Origin: Acrocarpospora macrocephala
Lineage (GTDB): Bacteria; Actinomycetota; Actinomycetes; Streptosporangiales; Streptosporangiaceae
Direction: 5' to 3'
DNA: 54,188 nt
Assembly: GCF_009687865.1 (NCBI RefSeq)
Contig: NZ_BLAE01000079.1
Span: 1-54,188, forward strand
Positions 36,415 through 44,254 of the stretch are shown piece after piece; positions within the stretch are counted from its first letter, which is position 1, and every line of letters begins with the position of its first letter. Position numbers and translations under genes: made by a program. Under the pieces are notes generated by a model. That model was not told where the DNA came from. It saw only the letters and a program-made list of their open reading frames with translations, and made no database searches.

Positions 36415-37568
36415 GTCGCCTCCCCGCACAGGTCGGCCAGGACGGCCGCGAGAGCGGTGACCCCGGCCGCGCAGTCGCCGGGCTCGGCGAACTCGGCGGG
36501 CGAGTGGGAGACACCGGTGGGGTTGCGGACGAACAACATCGCGGCGGGGATCCCGGCGGAGGCGAGGATCCCGGCGTCGTGGCCGGCTCCCGTCGGCAGG
36601 ATCGGGGCGGGGTGCCCGGCGATGGCGGCCACGCGGTCGCGCAGCGCGGCCGGGAAGGTGACCTCCGGGGTCCAGGATTCGCAGACGACCTCCTGGCCCT
36701 CGGAGAGTTCGGCCACCAGGCGGCGCACCGCGTCCTCGTCGGCGCCGCGGGCGTCCAGCCAGGCCGAGACCAGGGACGGGATCGCGTTGGCGTTGTTCGG
36801 CTGGATCATGACCTTGCCGAAGGTGGCGACCACGCCCAGTTTCTCGGCGACGCCGCGGGCGGCCAGCACCGCCTGCGCGTACTTGAGCGTGGGGTCGTCC
36901 CGGTCGGCCAGGGCCGTCGTGCCGGCGTGGTCGGCGGTGCCGTGGAAGTCGAAGCGCCAGCGGCCGTGCGGCCAGATCGCGGCGGCCACCCCGACCGGCG
37001 CGGTCAGCGCCCGGCCCTGCTCGATGTGCAACTCCACGAACACGCCCACCCGGGCGAGGGTCTCCCGGTCCCGGCCGAGCGCGGCGGGGTCGCGGCCCTG
37101 GGCGCGCATGACCTCGGCCAGCGTGACCCCGTCGTCCCCGGTCAGGCCGCGCGCCCGCTCGGGCGGCAGGATGCCGGTGAGCAGCCGGGATCCGACGCAG
37201 GGCACGCCGAACCTGGCGCCCTCCTCGTCGCTGAAGCTGACGATCCCGAGCGGCCGGTTCGGCGTGAACCCGCGCGCCCGGAGCACGTCCACGGCGCGGA
37301 AGGCCGACACCACGCCCAGCGGCCCGTCGAAGGCGCCGCCCTCGCGGACGGAGTCCAGATGGCTGCCGGTGACGACGCCCGGTTTCCTGTCCGGGTCTCC
37401 CCACCAGGCCCAGAGGTTCCCGTTGCGGTCCTCGTGCCGGTCCATGCCGCGCGCGTCGGCCTCCTGCCGGAACCACTCACGAAGCTCCAGCTCAGGCGGC
37501 GACCACGCGTCCCGCCGGTAACCACCGGTCCGCCCGTTCCTCCCGATCCCCGCTAGAACTTCGAGCAT
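36411..37568 (-). CDS. M20-family amidohydrolase (allantoate/N-carbamoyl amino acid hydrolase type) of the hut operon
   Basis: 385-residue metallo-hydrolase of the Zn-dependent M20 family. The ligands are in GSHLDSV, GGAFDGPLGV, SDEEGARFG and VELHIEQG, and the dimerisation domain is in the middle. Homologues sit beside hutI/hutF/hutU in Streptomyces and are named allantoate amidohydrolases. In this operon the missing step is N-formylglutamate hydrolysis, so it may do that; this is inference from context. The ATG at 37568 is preferred. An ATG at 37595 would lie inside the hut operator. Confidence 0.85.
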   Translation of the reverse strand: MLEVLAGIGRNGRTGGYRRDAWSPPELELREWFRQEADARGMDRHEDRNGNLWAWWGDPDRKPGVVTGSHLDSVREGGAFDGPLGVVSAFRAVDVLRARGFTPNRPLGIVSFSDEEGARFGVPCVGSRLLTGILPPERARGLTGDDGVTLAEVMRAQGRDPAALGRDRETLARVGVFVELHIEQGRALTAPVGVAAAIWPHGRWRFDFHGTADHAGTTALADRDDPTLKYAQAVLAARGVAEKLGVVATFGKVMIQPNNANAIPSLVSAWLDARGADEDAVRRLVAELSEGQEVVCESWTPEVTFPAALRDRVAAIAGHPAPILPTGAGHDAGILASAGIPAAMLFVRNPTGVSHSPAEFAEPGDCAAGVTALAAVLADLCGEAT

Positions 37569-37582
37569 GTTCACCACCTTAG

Positions 37583-37598
37583 TGAATGAAACCATTCA
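37583..37598. promoter_or_regulatory. Hut operator 1
   Basis: TGAATG-AAAC-CATTCA, a 6-4-6 inverted repeat whose centre is 22-23 bases before the ATG of the M20-hutF-hutI operon. The same half-sites and spacing occur before hutU (44036-44051), at the same place relative to the start. RpiR-family regulators recognise such TGAA/TTCA repeats, and an rpiR gene lies between the two sites. Confidence 0.75.
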
Positions 37599-37607
37599 GT
37601 GACATGG

Positions 37608-37786
37608 CCGATCCTCCGGATCGGCGGGCTTGGCCGCCTTCAGCCTGTGTCTTCCCTCGTCACTCCGGGTCGCTTCGCTCCCCTGCGTTCCTCAGTCCAG
37701 ACACAGGCGCGGCCAAGCCGCTTGATTGCCCTGGATAGGAGTGATGGCCGGGTTAAGAAGGTGCGATTGTCCAGACACAGGCGCGG
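37608..37786. repeat. Inverted-repeat region downstream of the SDR gene
   Basis: A 7-3-7 palindrome (CCGATCC-TCC-GGATCGG, 37608-37624) is followed by a long imperfect hairpin. Its left arm (about 37624-37652) pairs with its right arm (about 37697-37722) through a GCGGCTTGGCCGC-like part and an AGACACAGGC part. The right-arm sequence GTCCAGACACAGGCGCGG recurs at about 37769-37786. It probably ends the SDR transcript; the structure also resembles a small palindromic element. Confidence 0.5.
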
Positions 37787-37795
37787 GACATACGA

Positions 37796-38488
37796 CTAAT
37801 GGTGCGGGGGTTGCACGGAGGGGCGGATGGTTATTTCGGTGAGGTGGGCGTCTGGGGAGGTGGTGACCGCGGCCAGGACTGCGCGGGCGACTGAATCCGG
37901 AGTCAGGTAGCGATCCGGCTGGAACTCGCCGCCTTCATGTTCGCGCACCTCGCGTTGCATGTCGGTGGCGATCCGGCCGGGGTAGATCGTGGTGACGCGG
38001 ATGCCGTGAGGTTCCTCTTCCTGGCGGAGCACGTCGGCGAAGGCGCGGAGGGCGAACTTGCTGGCGGCGTAGGAGACCCAGCCCGGGTGGGCCCGCAGCC
38101 CGGAGCCGGAGTTGATGATCACGACATGGCCCCGGGTGGCGCGCAGTTCCGGCAGCAGGAGCCGGGTGAGTTCGGCGACCGCGATGACGTTCAGCTCGTA
38201 GGTGTCGCGCCAGACCTCGGCCGGGGTGTCCGCGACGCTGCCCAGCTTGACCATGCCCGCGCTGTGCACCAGCAGGTCCACCTGGCCGACCCCGGCCACG
38301 TCGAACGGGCTGAGCGCGGTCAGATCCACCGGCAGCGGGCGGGCGCCGAGCTCCGCGCACATCAGGTCGAGGCCCGATCCCCCGCGCCCGCCGAGAACGA
38401 GGTCGTAATCCGGGGCCAGGGCGCGGGCGATCGCCGCCCCGAGACCGCGCGAGGCACCGGTGACCAGGGCTGTTGGACGTTCGCTCAT
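37796..38488 (-). CDS. Short-chain dehydrogenase/reductase
   Basis: 230-residue NAD(P)-dependent oxidoreductase of the SDR family. The cofactor motif is TGASRGLGAAIA (about 10-21), catalytic Ser in INSGSG and YAASK with the Tyr/Lys pair. The substrate is unknown. It is divergent from the padR gene, and both share a 55-base promoter region with an AT-rich palindrome, so PadR may control it as well. Confidence 0.88.
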   Translation of the reverse strand: MSERPTALVTGASRGLGAAIARALAPDYDLVLGGRGGSGLDLMCAELGARPLPVDLTALSPFDVAGVGQVDLLVHSAGMVKLGSVADTPAEVWRDTYELNVIAVAELTRLLLPELRATRGHVVIINSGSGLRAHPGWVSYAASKFALRAFADVLRQEEEPHGIRVTTIYPGRIATDMQREVREHEGGEFQPDRYLTPDSVARAVLAAVTTSPDAHLTEITIRPSVQPPHH

Positions 38489-38506
38489 GCCGGCCAGTTT
38501 ATCCCG

Positions 38507-38540
38507 TTGACGTGATCATTCAAATTTGTATATAAATTTG
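38507..38540 (+). promoter_or_regulatory. padR promoter with overlapping palindromic operator
   Basis: TTGACG (38507-38512), an 18-base spacer, then TATAAA (38531-38536). The expected start of transcription falls on or next to the A of the padR ATG (38544), and there is no ribosome binding site, so the mRNA is probably leaderless. The palindrome CAAATTT-N6-AAATTTG (38521-38540) covers the -10 box, a fitting place for PadR autorepression. Confidence 0.7.
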
Positions 38541-38543
38541 AGC

Positions 38544-39074
38544 ATGTCGTCTACCCGGATCCTCATCCTCGGCACTCTCCTTGACGGCCCGCTGCACGGC
38601 TACGAGGTGCGCCGCCGCCTCGAACTGTGGGGCGCGAGCCAGTGGGCCAACGTGGCCTTCGGGTCGATCTACCACGGCCTGGCCAAGATGGCGGAGGAGG
38701 GCCTGCTCACGGTGGTCGAGCAGGGCAAGGGCGGGAAGACCGTCTACGAGCTGACCGCGGACGGCCGGCTGGAGTTCCAGCGGCGGCTGCTCACCTCCTG
38801 GTGGGAGGTCCAGCCCATCGTGGACCCGTTCCAGGTCGCGCTCACCTTCATGAACCGGCTCGCGCCCGCGGATCTGGTGGTCGCCATGGAGGCCAGGGCC
38901 GAGCAGTTGCGGGCGGCCATCTCGATGACCGAGCGGGCGATAGGCGGCAAGCAGGCCTTCGGCGCGCCCCGGCACGTGGACGAGTGCCTGCGGCTCAACG
39001 CCGCCCAGCTCACCGCCCAGCTCGCCTGGGTGAGCGAGGCGATCGGGCGGGTGAAGGACGGGGAGCTTCCCTAG
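38544..39074 (+). CDS. PadR-family transcriptional regulator
   Basis: 176-residue PadR regulator. The N-terminal winged helix (RILILGTLLDGPLHGYEVRRRL; WANVAFGSIYHGLAKMAEEGLL) binds DNA and a helical C-terminal region dimerises. It lies upstream of a DrrAB-type efflux pair, the usual arrangement in which PadR represses the exporter until its drug binds. Start ATG at 38544 sits 7 bases past the -10 box. It likely also controls the divergent SDR gene. Confidence 0.9.
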   Translation: MSSTRILILGTLLDGPLHGYEVRRRLELWGASQWANVAFGSIYHGLAKMAEEGLLTVVEQGKGGKTVYELTADGRLEFQRRLLTSWWEVQPIVDPFQVALTFMNRLAPADLVVAMEARAEQLRAAISMTERAIGGKQAFGAPRHVDECLRLNAAQLTAQLAWVSEAIGRVKDGELP

Positions 39075-39145
39075 CAGCGGAACTTCGCGGAATTGTCGGT
39101 GGTGACGGGCAGGATGGGGGGCATGCCGGCGGCCGGGAAAACCCC

Positions 39146-39198
39146 TTGACCCTCACGCCGGGTCACCCCTCATGCTGGCTATCCCCCTGAATACGGAG
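39146..39198 (+). promoter_or_regulatory. Promoter and ribosome binding site of the DrrAB-like pair
   Basis: TTGACC (39146-39151), a 19-base spacer and the weak -10 candidate CATGCT. GGAG sits 6 bases before the ATG at 39204. The promoter call is tentative; the ribosome binding site is clear. Confidence 0.4.
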
Positions 39199-39203
39199 TA
39201 AAT

Positions 39204-40163
39204 ATGATCATCGAAGCGAATGATCTTCGTAAGACCTTCATCGCCAAACGTGGCCGTGGCAAGACCGAGGAAGTCCAAGCCGTGCAGGGCATCGACCTGG
39301 GCGTCGAGGAGGGTGAGATCTTCGCGGCGCTGGGTCCCAACGGCGCCGGGAAGACCACGACGGTCCGGATGCTGGCCACCTTCACCGCCCCCACCTCCGG
39401 CACGGCCAGAGTGGCCGGGTTCGACGTGGTGAAGGAGGCGGCCAAGGTCCGGGAGAACATCGGTTACGTCAGCCAGGCGGGCGGGGTCGACGACAACGCG
39501 CCGGGTCTGGAGAGCCTGATGCTGGCGGCCAGGCTCAGCGGCATGTCGCGTAAACAGGCCAGGATCAGAGCCGACGAGCTGTTGCAGGCGTTCAGTCTGT
39601 CCGAGATCGCCAACCGCCCGGCCAAGACCCTGTCCGGCGGGCAGAAGCGCCGGTTCGCGCTGGCCATCGGCCTGGTCACCAAGCCGCCGCTGGTCTTCCT
39701 CGACGAGCCGACCACCGGTCTCGACCCGCAGAACCGGGCGAACCTGTGGGACGAGGTGCGTGACCTGCGCGCCCAGGGCACCAGCGTGCTGCTGACCACC
39801 CACTACCTGGACGAGGCCGACGCGCTCTGCGACCGGCTGGTCATCATCGACCACGGCAAGATCGTCGCCGAGGGCACGCCCACCGAGCTCAAGAAGGAAG
39901 TGGCGGGCGACGTGGTCACCCTGAGGCTCAAGGGCATCGACGAGGCGCGCGAGCTGCTGGCCGCTCAGGACTACATCAAGGAGGTCCGCGCGGAGGATGA
40001 CGTGCTGCGCGCCTACCTGGACGACGGGGAGCACGGGCTGCCGCATCTGCTGCGGGCGCTTGAGGAGCGCAACCTCACCCTCGACTCGATCTCGCTGGAT
40101 CGGGCCACGCTCGACGACGTCTTCCTCCGCCACACCGGCCGCTCGCTCCGCGACGCCGCCTGA
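39204..40163 (+). CDS. Daunorubicin-resistance-type ABC transporter ATP-binding protein (DrrA-like)
   Basis: 319-residue ATPase of an ABC-2 drug exporter. Walker A GPNGAGKTT, Q-loop in NIGYVSQAGG, signature LSGGQKRRFALAIGL, Walker B LVFLDEPTTGLDP, switch His in TTHYLDEA; a DUF4162-like C-terminal region follows, as in DrrA. The gene is 21 bases upstream of the membrane partner. The preceding padR gene suggests drug-inducible expression. The substrate is not shown. Confidence 0.93.
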   Translation: MIIEANDLRKTFIAKRGRGKTEEVQAVQGIDLGVEEGEIFAALGPNGAGKTTTVRMLATFTAPTSGTARVAGFDVVKEAAKVRENIGYVSQAGGVDDNAPGLESLMLAARLSGMSRKQARIRADELLQAFSLSEIANRPAKTLSGGQKRRFALAIGLVTKPPLVFLDEPTTGLDPQNRANLWDEVRDLRAQGTSVLLTTHYLDEADALCDRLVIIDHGKIVAEGTPTELKKEVAGDVVTLRLKGIDEARELLAAQDYIKEVRAEDDVLRAYLDDGEHGLPHLLRALEERNLTLDSISLDRATLDDVFLRHTGRSLRDAA

Positions 40164-40184
40164 ACCTCGAAGGATTTTCCCCCC

Positions 40185-40934
40185 ATGCTTCGCCATACGT
40201 CCCTTTTCCTGGGCTACGAGCTCAGGTTCCTGCTCCGCAATCCGGTCTGGCCGGTGTTCGGCATCGTGCAGCCGGTCATGTATCTGATCTTCTTCGCGCC
40301 GCTGCTGGGCAGCACGACCCCGAGCGGGTCGATGCCCGAGGTGCTGGCCATGTTCACGCCCGGCTCGATGATGATGATCGCCCTGTTCGGGTCGCTGTTC
40401 GCCGGGTTCGGGCTGATCAACGAGACCCGCAACGGCGTGCTCGAGCGGCTCGCGGTCAGTCCGGCCTGGCCTCCGGCGATCATCCTCGGCCGGGTGGCCA
40501 AGGACATGATCACCCTGGTGCTCCAGGCCATCCTGGTGATGGGCGTGGCCATGCTGATGGGCCTGCGGATCGGACTGCTGGCCTTCCTGATCATGCTCGC
40601 CCTGATGGCCACGACCGGTCTGTTCGCCGCCAGCCTCTCCTACGGCCTGGCGCTGGCGCTCCGCGACGAGAACGGCATGTCGCAGATCGTGCAGTTCTTC
40701 GCCATGCCGCTGACCCTGATCGCGGGCCTGTTCCTGCCGATCTCGCTCGGGCCCGACTGGCTGCAGACCGCCGCCAAGTTCAACCCGCTCTACTACGGCG
40801 TCGAAGCCGGTCGCGCGCTCTTCCGGGATGATCTGTCCGACAGCACCATCCCCACCGCTTTCGGCCTGCTCGCCGTCCTCGCCGTGATCACCCTGATCTG
40901 GTCGATGCGCTCTCTCCGCAAGATGGCGGGGTGA
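40185..40934 (+). CDS. ABC-2 type transporter permease (DrrB-like)
   Basis: 249-residue membrane protein with about six helices and the ABC-2 pattern (GFGLINETRNGVLERLAVSPAW; QFFAMPLTLIAGLFLPI; NPLYYGVEAGRALF). It pairs with the upstream ATPase. Its 3' end overlaps the convergent rpiR gene by 47 bases, so no terminator fits between them. Confidence 0.92.
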   Translation: MLRHTSLFLGYELRFLLRNPVWPVFGIVQPVMYLIFFAPLLGSTTPSGSMPEVLAMFTPGSMMMIALFGSLFAGFGLINETRNGVLERLAVSPAWPPAIILGRVAKDMITLVLQAILVMGVAMLMGLRIGLLAFLIMLALMATTGLFAASLSYGLALALRDENGMSQIVQFFAMPLTLIAGLFLPISLGPDWLQTAAKFNPLYYGVEAGRALFRDDLSDSTIPTAFGLLAVLAVITLIWSMRSLRKMAG

Positions 40935-41817
40935 CGAAGACCCCTCGTTGCTCGGTCATCCGCTCGTACTCTTCCAGGCGAGCCTGAGTTCGCAGCGGCG
41001 CCGCGTCGGCCATGGCCTCCACCAGCACCATGGCCAGGGCCAGCGGCGCCGCGTGCGAATCGAACACCAGCCGCTCCCCCACCGGCGCGTCCAGGATCAC
41101 GTCGGCGGCGAACGGCACATCGGCCCTATCCGTGATCACCGCCACCCGCAACCCCAGCTCCCGCGCCAGCTCCAGCGCCGCCACGGCCTCCACCGGATAC
41201 CTCGGCAACACCACCGCCAGCACCCAGGCCGCCCCCGCCCGCCGCGCACCGTGCAACCCATCCGCCAGCTCCGACCCCCCGTGGGTCAGCAACCGCACAT
41301 CCGGATGAATCCGCCGCGCGAAGTACGCGAACGTCGTCGCCAGCCCACTCGACACCCGCACCCCCACCACCGGCAAAGGCTCCGACCCCGCCAACGCCAC
41401 CCCAAGCTCCGCGATCACCCCCATGAGCCCATCAGCAGCCGAACTGGCCGAGCCCGCCACTGACCTAGCCTCCGGCGACTGCCCGCTGATGCGATTACGA
41501 AGAGCGGTGAGGTTGCGAATCTCGATATCCAAGGCATCCCGGACCAGCGCCCGCTCCCCCAAAAGATCGGCATGCCCGCCCCCGGCCCCACCGAGAACCA
41601 GCGGCCGAAGCGCCTGCCGAAGCTCCGGATAACCCGCGAACCCCAGAGCCGCCGCAAACCGCGTCACCGAAGGCTGACTAACCCCCACCCGCTCCGCCAA
41701 CTCAACACTCGACAAAAAAATCGCCTCATGCAGATGCTCCCCCAAATAATGAGCAATCCTCCGCTGCACCGGCGAAAGCCGCCTCCCCTCCACCAACCAC
41801 CCAAGCCCCTCGCTCAC
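40888..41817 (-). CDS. RpiR/MurR-family transcriptional regulator, candidate hut regulator
   Basis: 309-residue regulator: an N-terminal RpiR helix-turn-helix (about 1-75; LSSVELAERVGVSQPSVTRFAAALGF) and a C-terminal SIS domain (about 115-260) that binds phosphosugars or other small ligands. The GTG at 41817 follows GAAGGAG at good spacing; an ATG at 41841 lacks one. It lies between the two hut units, and both carry a TGAATG-N4-CATTCA operator, a form used by this family. I infer that it controls histidine use; no such operator is seen before its own gene. Confidence 0.85.
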   Translation of the reverse strand: MSEGLGWLVEGRRLSPVQRRIAHYLGEHLHEAIFLSSVELAERVGVSQPSVTRFAAALGFAGYPELRQALRPLVLGGAGGGHADLLGERALVRDALDIEIRNLTALRNRISGQSPEARSVAGSASSAADGLMGVIAELGVALAGSEPLPVVGVRVSSGLATTFAYFARRIHPDVRLLTHGGSELADGLHGARRAGAAWVLAVVLPRYPVEAVAALELARELGLRVAVITDRADVPFAADVILDAPVGERLVFDSHAAPLALAMVLVEAMADAAPLRTQARLEEYERMTEQRGVFVTPPSCGESASTRSG

Positions 41818-41880
41818 ACCCACTCCTTCAGCCCTTCTCATGAAGCACCCAACAGAATGAGCAGGTCACCGGGTTACCCG

Positions 41881-42190
41881 CCGTTATCCGGCGCCGTTAA
41901 CGCGGGCGGTGGTTCTCACCGCACCGGCGCCAAGCGGCAGCGGCACTCTGCTAGGCGTTTTGGACCACCACACCAGATGGCCATGTCACTCACCGTTATC
42001 CGGCACCGTTAACGCGGGCGGTGGTTCTCACCGCACCGGCGCCAAGCGGCAGCGGCACTCTGCTAGTTGTTTAGGCCACCCACACCAGATCGCCAAGTTG
42101 CTCACCGGCATCTGACACCGTTAACGCTGGCGATGGTGCTCACCGACTCGACGCCAAGAGCGGCAGCGGCATTTGGGTGTTCTTGGAAAG
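41881..42190. repeat. Triple tandem repeat, 112-bp period
   Basis: Copy 1 is 41881-41992, copy 2 is 41993-42104 (first 74 bases differ at one position), and copy 3 starts at 42105, matching about 85 bases with more changes. Copies 1 and 2 share a hairpin, GCGGTG-GTTCT-CACCGC, and a GTTAAC motif 112 bases apart. There is no coding frame of note. The region lies in the 560-base gap between hutU and rpiR. Function unknown. Confidence 0.85.
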
Positions 42191-42376
42191 CGGACCGATG
42201 ACGGCAGGCCCCCCTTTGGCGCCGGGTCGGCGAGGACTGGTGCGGAGGGGAACGGCGCCGGATGACGGCGAGCAACTTGGGGCCCCTGGGGGCCGCAGAG
42301 CAATAACTCATAGATCCTCAAGCCACTGACCTCGGCGAACCCTTGGTGAGCACGCATGTTAATTCTCTGCGGGCCC

Positions 42377-44023
42377 TTAGTTTTCGTGCATTGGGATGCG
42401 GACGCCTTGGGTCGTGGCGACTTCGGTGGCTGAGGTGTAGCCGGCGTCGGCGTGGCGGATGACGCCCATGCCGGGGTCGTTGGTGAGGACGCGGTTGAGT
42501 TTTTCGGCGGCGAGGGGGGTGCCGTCGGCGACGGTGACCTGGCCGGCGTGGATGGAGCGGCCGATGCCGACGCCGCCGCCGTGGTGGAGGGAGACCCAGG
42601 AAGCGCCGGAGGCGACGTTGACCATGGCGTTGAGCAGGGGCCAGTCGGCGATGGCGTCGGAGCCGTCGGCCATGCCCTCGGTTTCGCGGTAGGGGGATGC
42701 GACGCTGCCGCAGTCGAGGTGGTCGCGGCCGATGACCACGGGGGCACTGATGGTCCCGTCGGCGACCATGGCGTTGAAACGCTCCCCGGCGCGGTCGCGC
42801 TCGCCGTACCCGAGCCAGCAGATGCGGGCGGGCAGGCCCTGGAATCGCACGCGTTCTCCGGCCAGCCTGATCCAGCGGGCGAGCGGCTCGTTGTCGGGGA
42901 ACAGGTCGAGGATGGCCTGGTCAGTGGCGTGGATGTCGCGCGGGTCGCCGCTGAGCGCGGCCCACCGGAACGGGCCCTTGCCCTCGCAGAACAGCGGCCG
43001 GATGTAGGCGGGCACGAAGCCGGGGAACGCGAACGCGCGCGCGTATCCGGCCAGCTGGGCTTCGCCGCGGATGGAGTTGCCGTAGTCGAAGACCTCGGCG
43101 CCCGCGTCCTGGAAGCCGACCATCGCCGCCACGTGGGCGGCCATCGACTCCCGCGCCCGGGTGGTGAACCCGGCCGGGTCCTTCTCCCGGGCCGCCGTCA
43201 TCTCCTCGAACGCGACCCCGACCGGCAGGTACATCAGCGGATCGTGCGCGGAGGTCTGGTCGGTGACCACGTCGATCTCCGCGCCCCGGCGCAGCAGCTC
43301 CGGCACGACCTCGGCGGCGTTGCCCTCCACCCCGATGCTGAGGGGGCGCCGCGCGTCCCGCGCCTCGTAGGCCAGCCGCAGCGCCTCGTCCAGGTCGGCG
43401 GCCCGCACATCCAGATACCGATGCTCGATGCGCCGCGAGATGCTCCGCGGATCGCAGTCGACGCAGATCGCCACCCCGCCGTTCATGGTGACCGCGAGCG
43501 GCTGCGCCCCGCCCATGCCGCCGAGCCCGGCGGTAAGCGTGATCGTCCCGGCCAGCGAGCCGCCGAACCGCTTGGCGGCCACGGCGGCGAACGTCTCGTA
43601 CGTCCCCTGCAGGATCCCCTGCGTCCCGATATAGATCCACGAACCCGCGGTCATCTGGCCGTACATGGTGAGCCCGGCCGCCTCAAGCCGCCGGAACTCC
43701 TCCCAGTTCGCCCAGTCCGGCACCAGATTGGAGTTGGCGATCAGCACCCGGGGCGCCCACTCGTGCGTCCGCATCACCCCGACCGGGCGGCCGGACTGCA
43801 CCAGCAGCGTCTCGTCGCCGGCGAGCGTGGTCAGCGTGCGCACGATCGCCTGGAAGGACGGCCAGTCCCGGGCGGCCTTGCCGGAACCGCCGTACACGAC
43901 GAGCTGCTCAGGATGTTCGGCCACCTCGGGGTCGAGGTTGTTCTGGAGCATCCGGAGGGCGGCCTCCTGCGGCCAGCCCTGCGCGGTGAGCGCGGTGCCG
44001 CGCGGCGCACGAACGGTAGGCAT
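42377..44023 (-). CDS. hutU: Urocanate hydratase
   Basis: Second enzyme of histidine degradation: converts urocanate to imidazolone propionate with tightly bound NAD. The 548 residues carry [19 protein letters not shown], the NAD-binding [15 protein letters not shown], and [13 protein letters not shown]. The ATG at 44023 has AGGAGG before it. The hut operator 44036-44051 lies directly upstream. It is monocistronic and separated by 4.8 kb from the M20-hutF-hutI operon. hutH is not in the window. Confidence 0.96.
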   Translation of the reverse strand: MPTVRAPRGTALTAQGWPQEAALRMLQNNLDPEVAEHPEQLVVYGGSGKAARDWPSFQAIVRTLTTLAGDETLLVQSGRPVGVMRTHEWAPRVLIANSNLVPDWANWEEFRRLEAAGLTMYGQMTAGSWIYIGTQGILQGTYETFAAVAAKRFGGSLAGTITLTAGLGGMGGAQPLAVTMNGGVAICVDCDPRSISRRIEHRYLDVRAADLDEALRLAYEARDARRPLSIGVEGNAAEVVPELLRRGAEIDVVTDQTSAHDPLMYLPVGVAFEEMTAAREKDPAGFTTRARESMAAHVAAMVGFQDAGAEVFDYGNSIRGEAQLAGYARAFAFPGFVPAYIRPLFCEGKGPFRWAALSGDPRDIHATDQAILDLFPDNEPLARWIRLAGERVRFQGLPARICWLGYGERDRAGERFNAMVADGTISAPVVIGRDHLDCGSVASPYRETEGMADGSDAIADWPLLNAMVNVASGASWVSLHHGGGVGIGRSIHAGQVTVADGTPLAAEKLNRVLTNDPGMGVIRHADAGYTSATEVATTQGVRIPMHEN

Positions 44024-44035
44024 CGGCCGTCCTCC

Positions 44036-44051
44036 TGAATGAAAGCATTCA
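44036..44051. promoter_or_regulatory. Hut operator 2
   Basis: TGAATG-AAAG-CATTCA just upstream of the hutU ribosome binding site. Half-sites and spacing are identical to the site at 37583-37598. The centre is about 20 bases before the ATG, inside the expected leader, so a bound repressor would block elongation or initiation. Confidence 0.75.
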
Positions 44052-44089
44052 CGTTGGTCACTCGAAGGATACGGCGCGGGCGCCACTCG

Positions 44090-44123
44090 GGGCACCCCGG
44101 TGTCCTGTGATCCCGGGGTGCCC
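44090..44123 (-). terminator. Terminator after the ABC exporter gene
   Basis: 11-bp perfect stem (GGGCACCCCGG and complement) with a 12-base loop, about 130 bases past the exporter stop. No T-tract; it could also lie in the hutU leader. Confidence 0.45.
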
Positions 44124-44254
44124 GTACCCGAGATCCCGGCGCGTACCGCACGTACGCGTAGCCCGGGAGCGGGCTGTGGCGAAGGAGAGGCTCCGCACTG
44201 ACGGAGGTGCCCCCCATTCCGGCGGCAGATCGTCAGCGTGCGGCAAATCTTCGA

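Noticed and set aside
41881-42190. CRISPR-like array
   Set aside because: The period is 112 bases with no short repeat plus unique spacer structure, and no cas genes are in the window.
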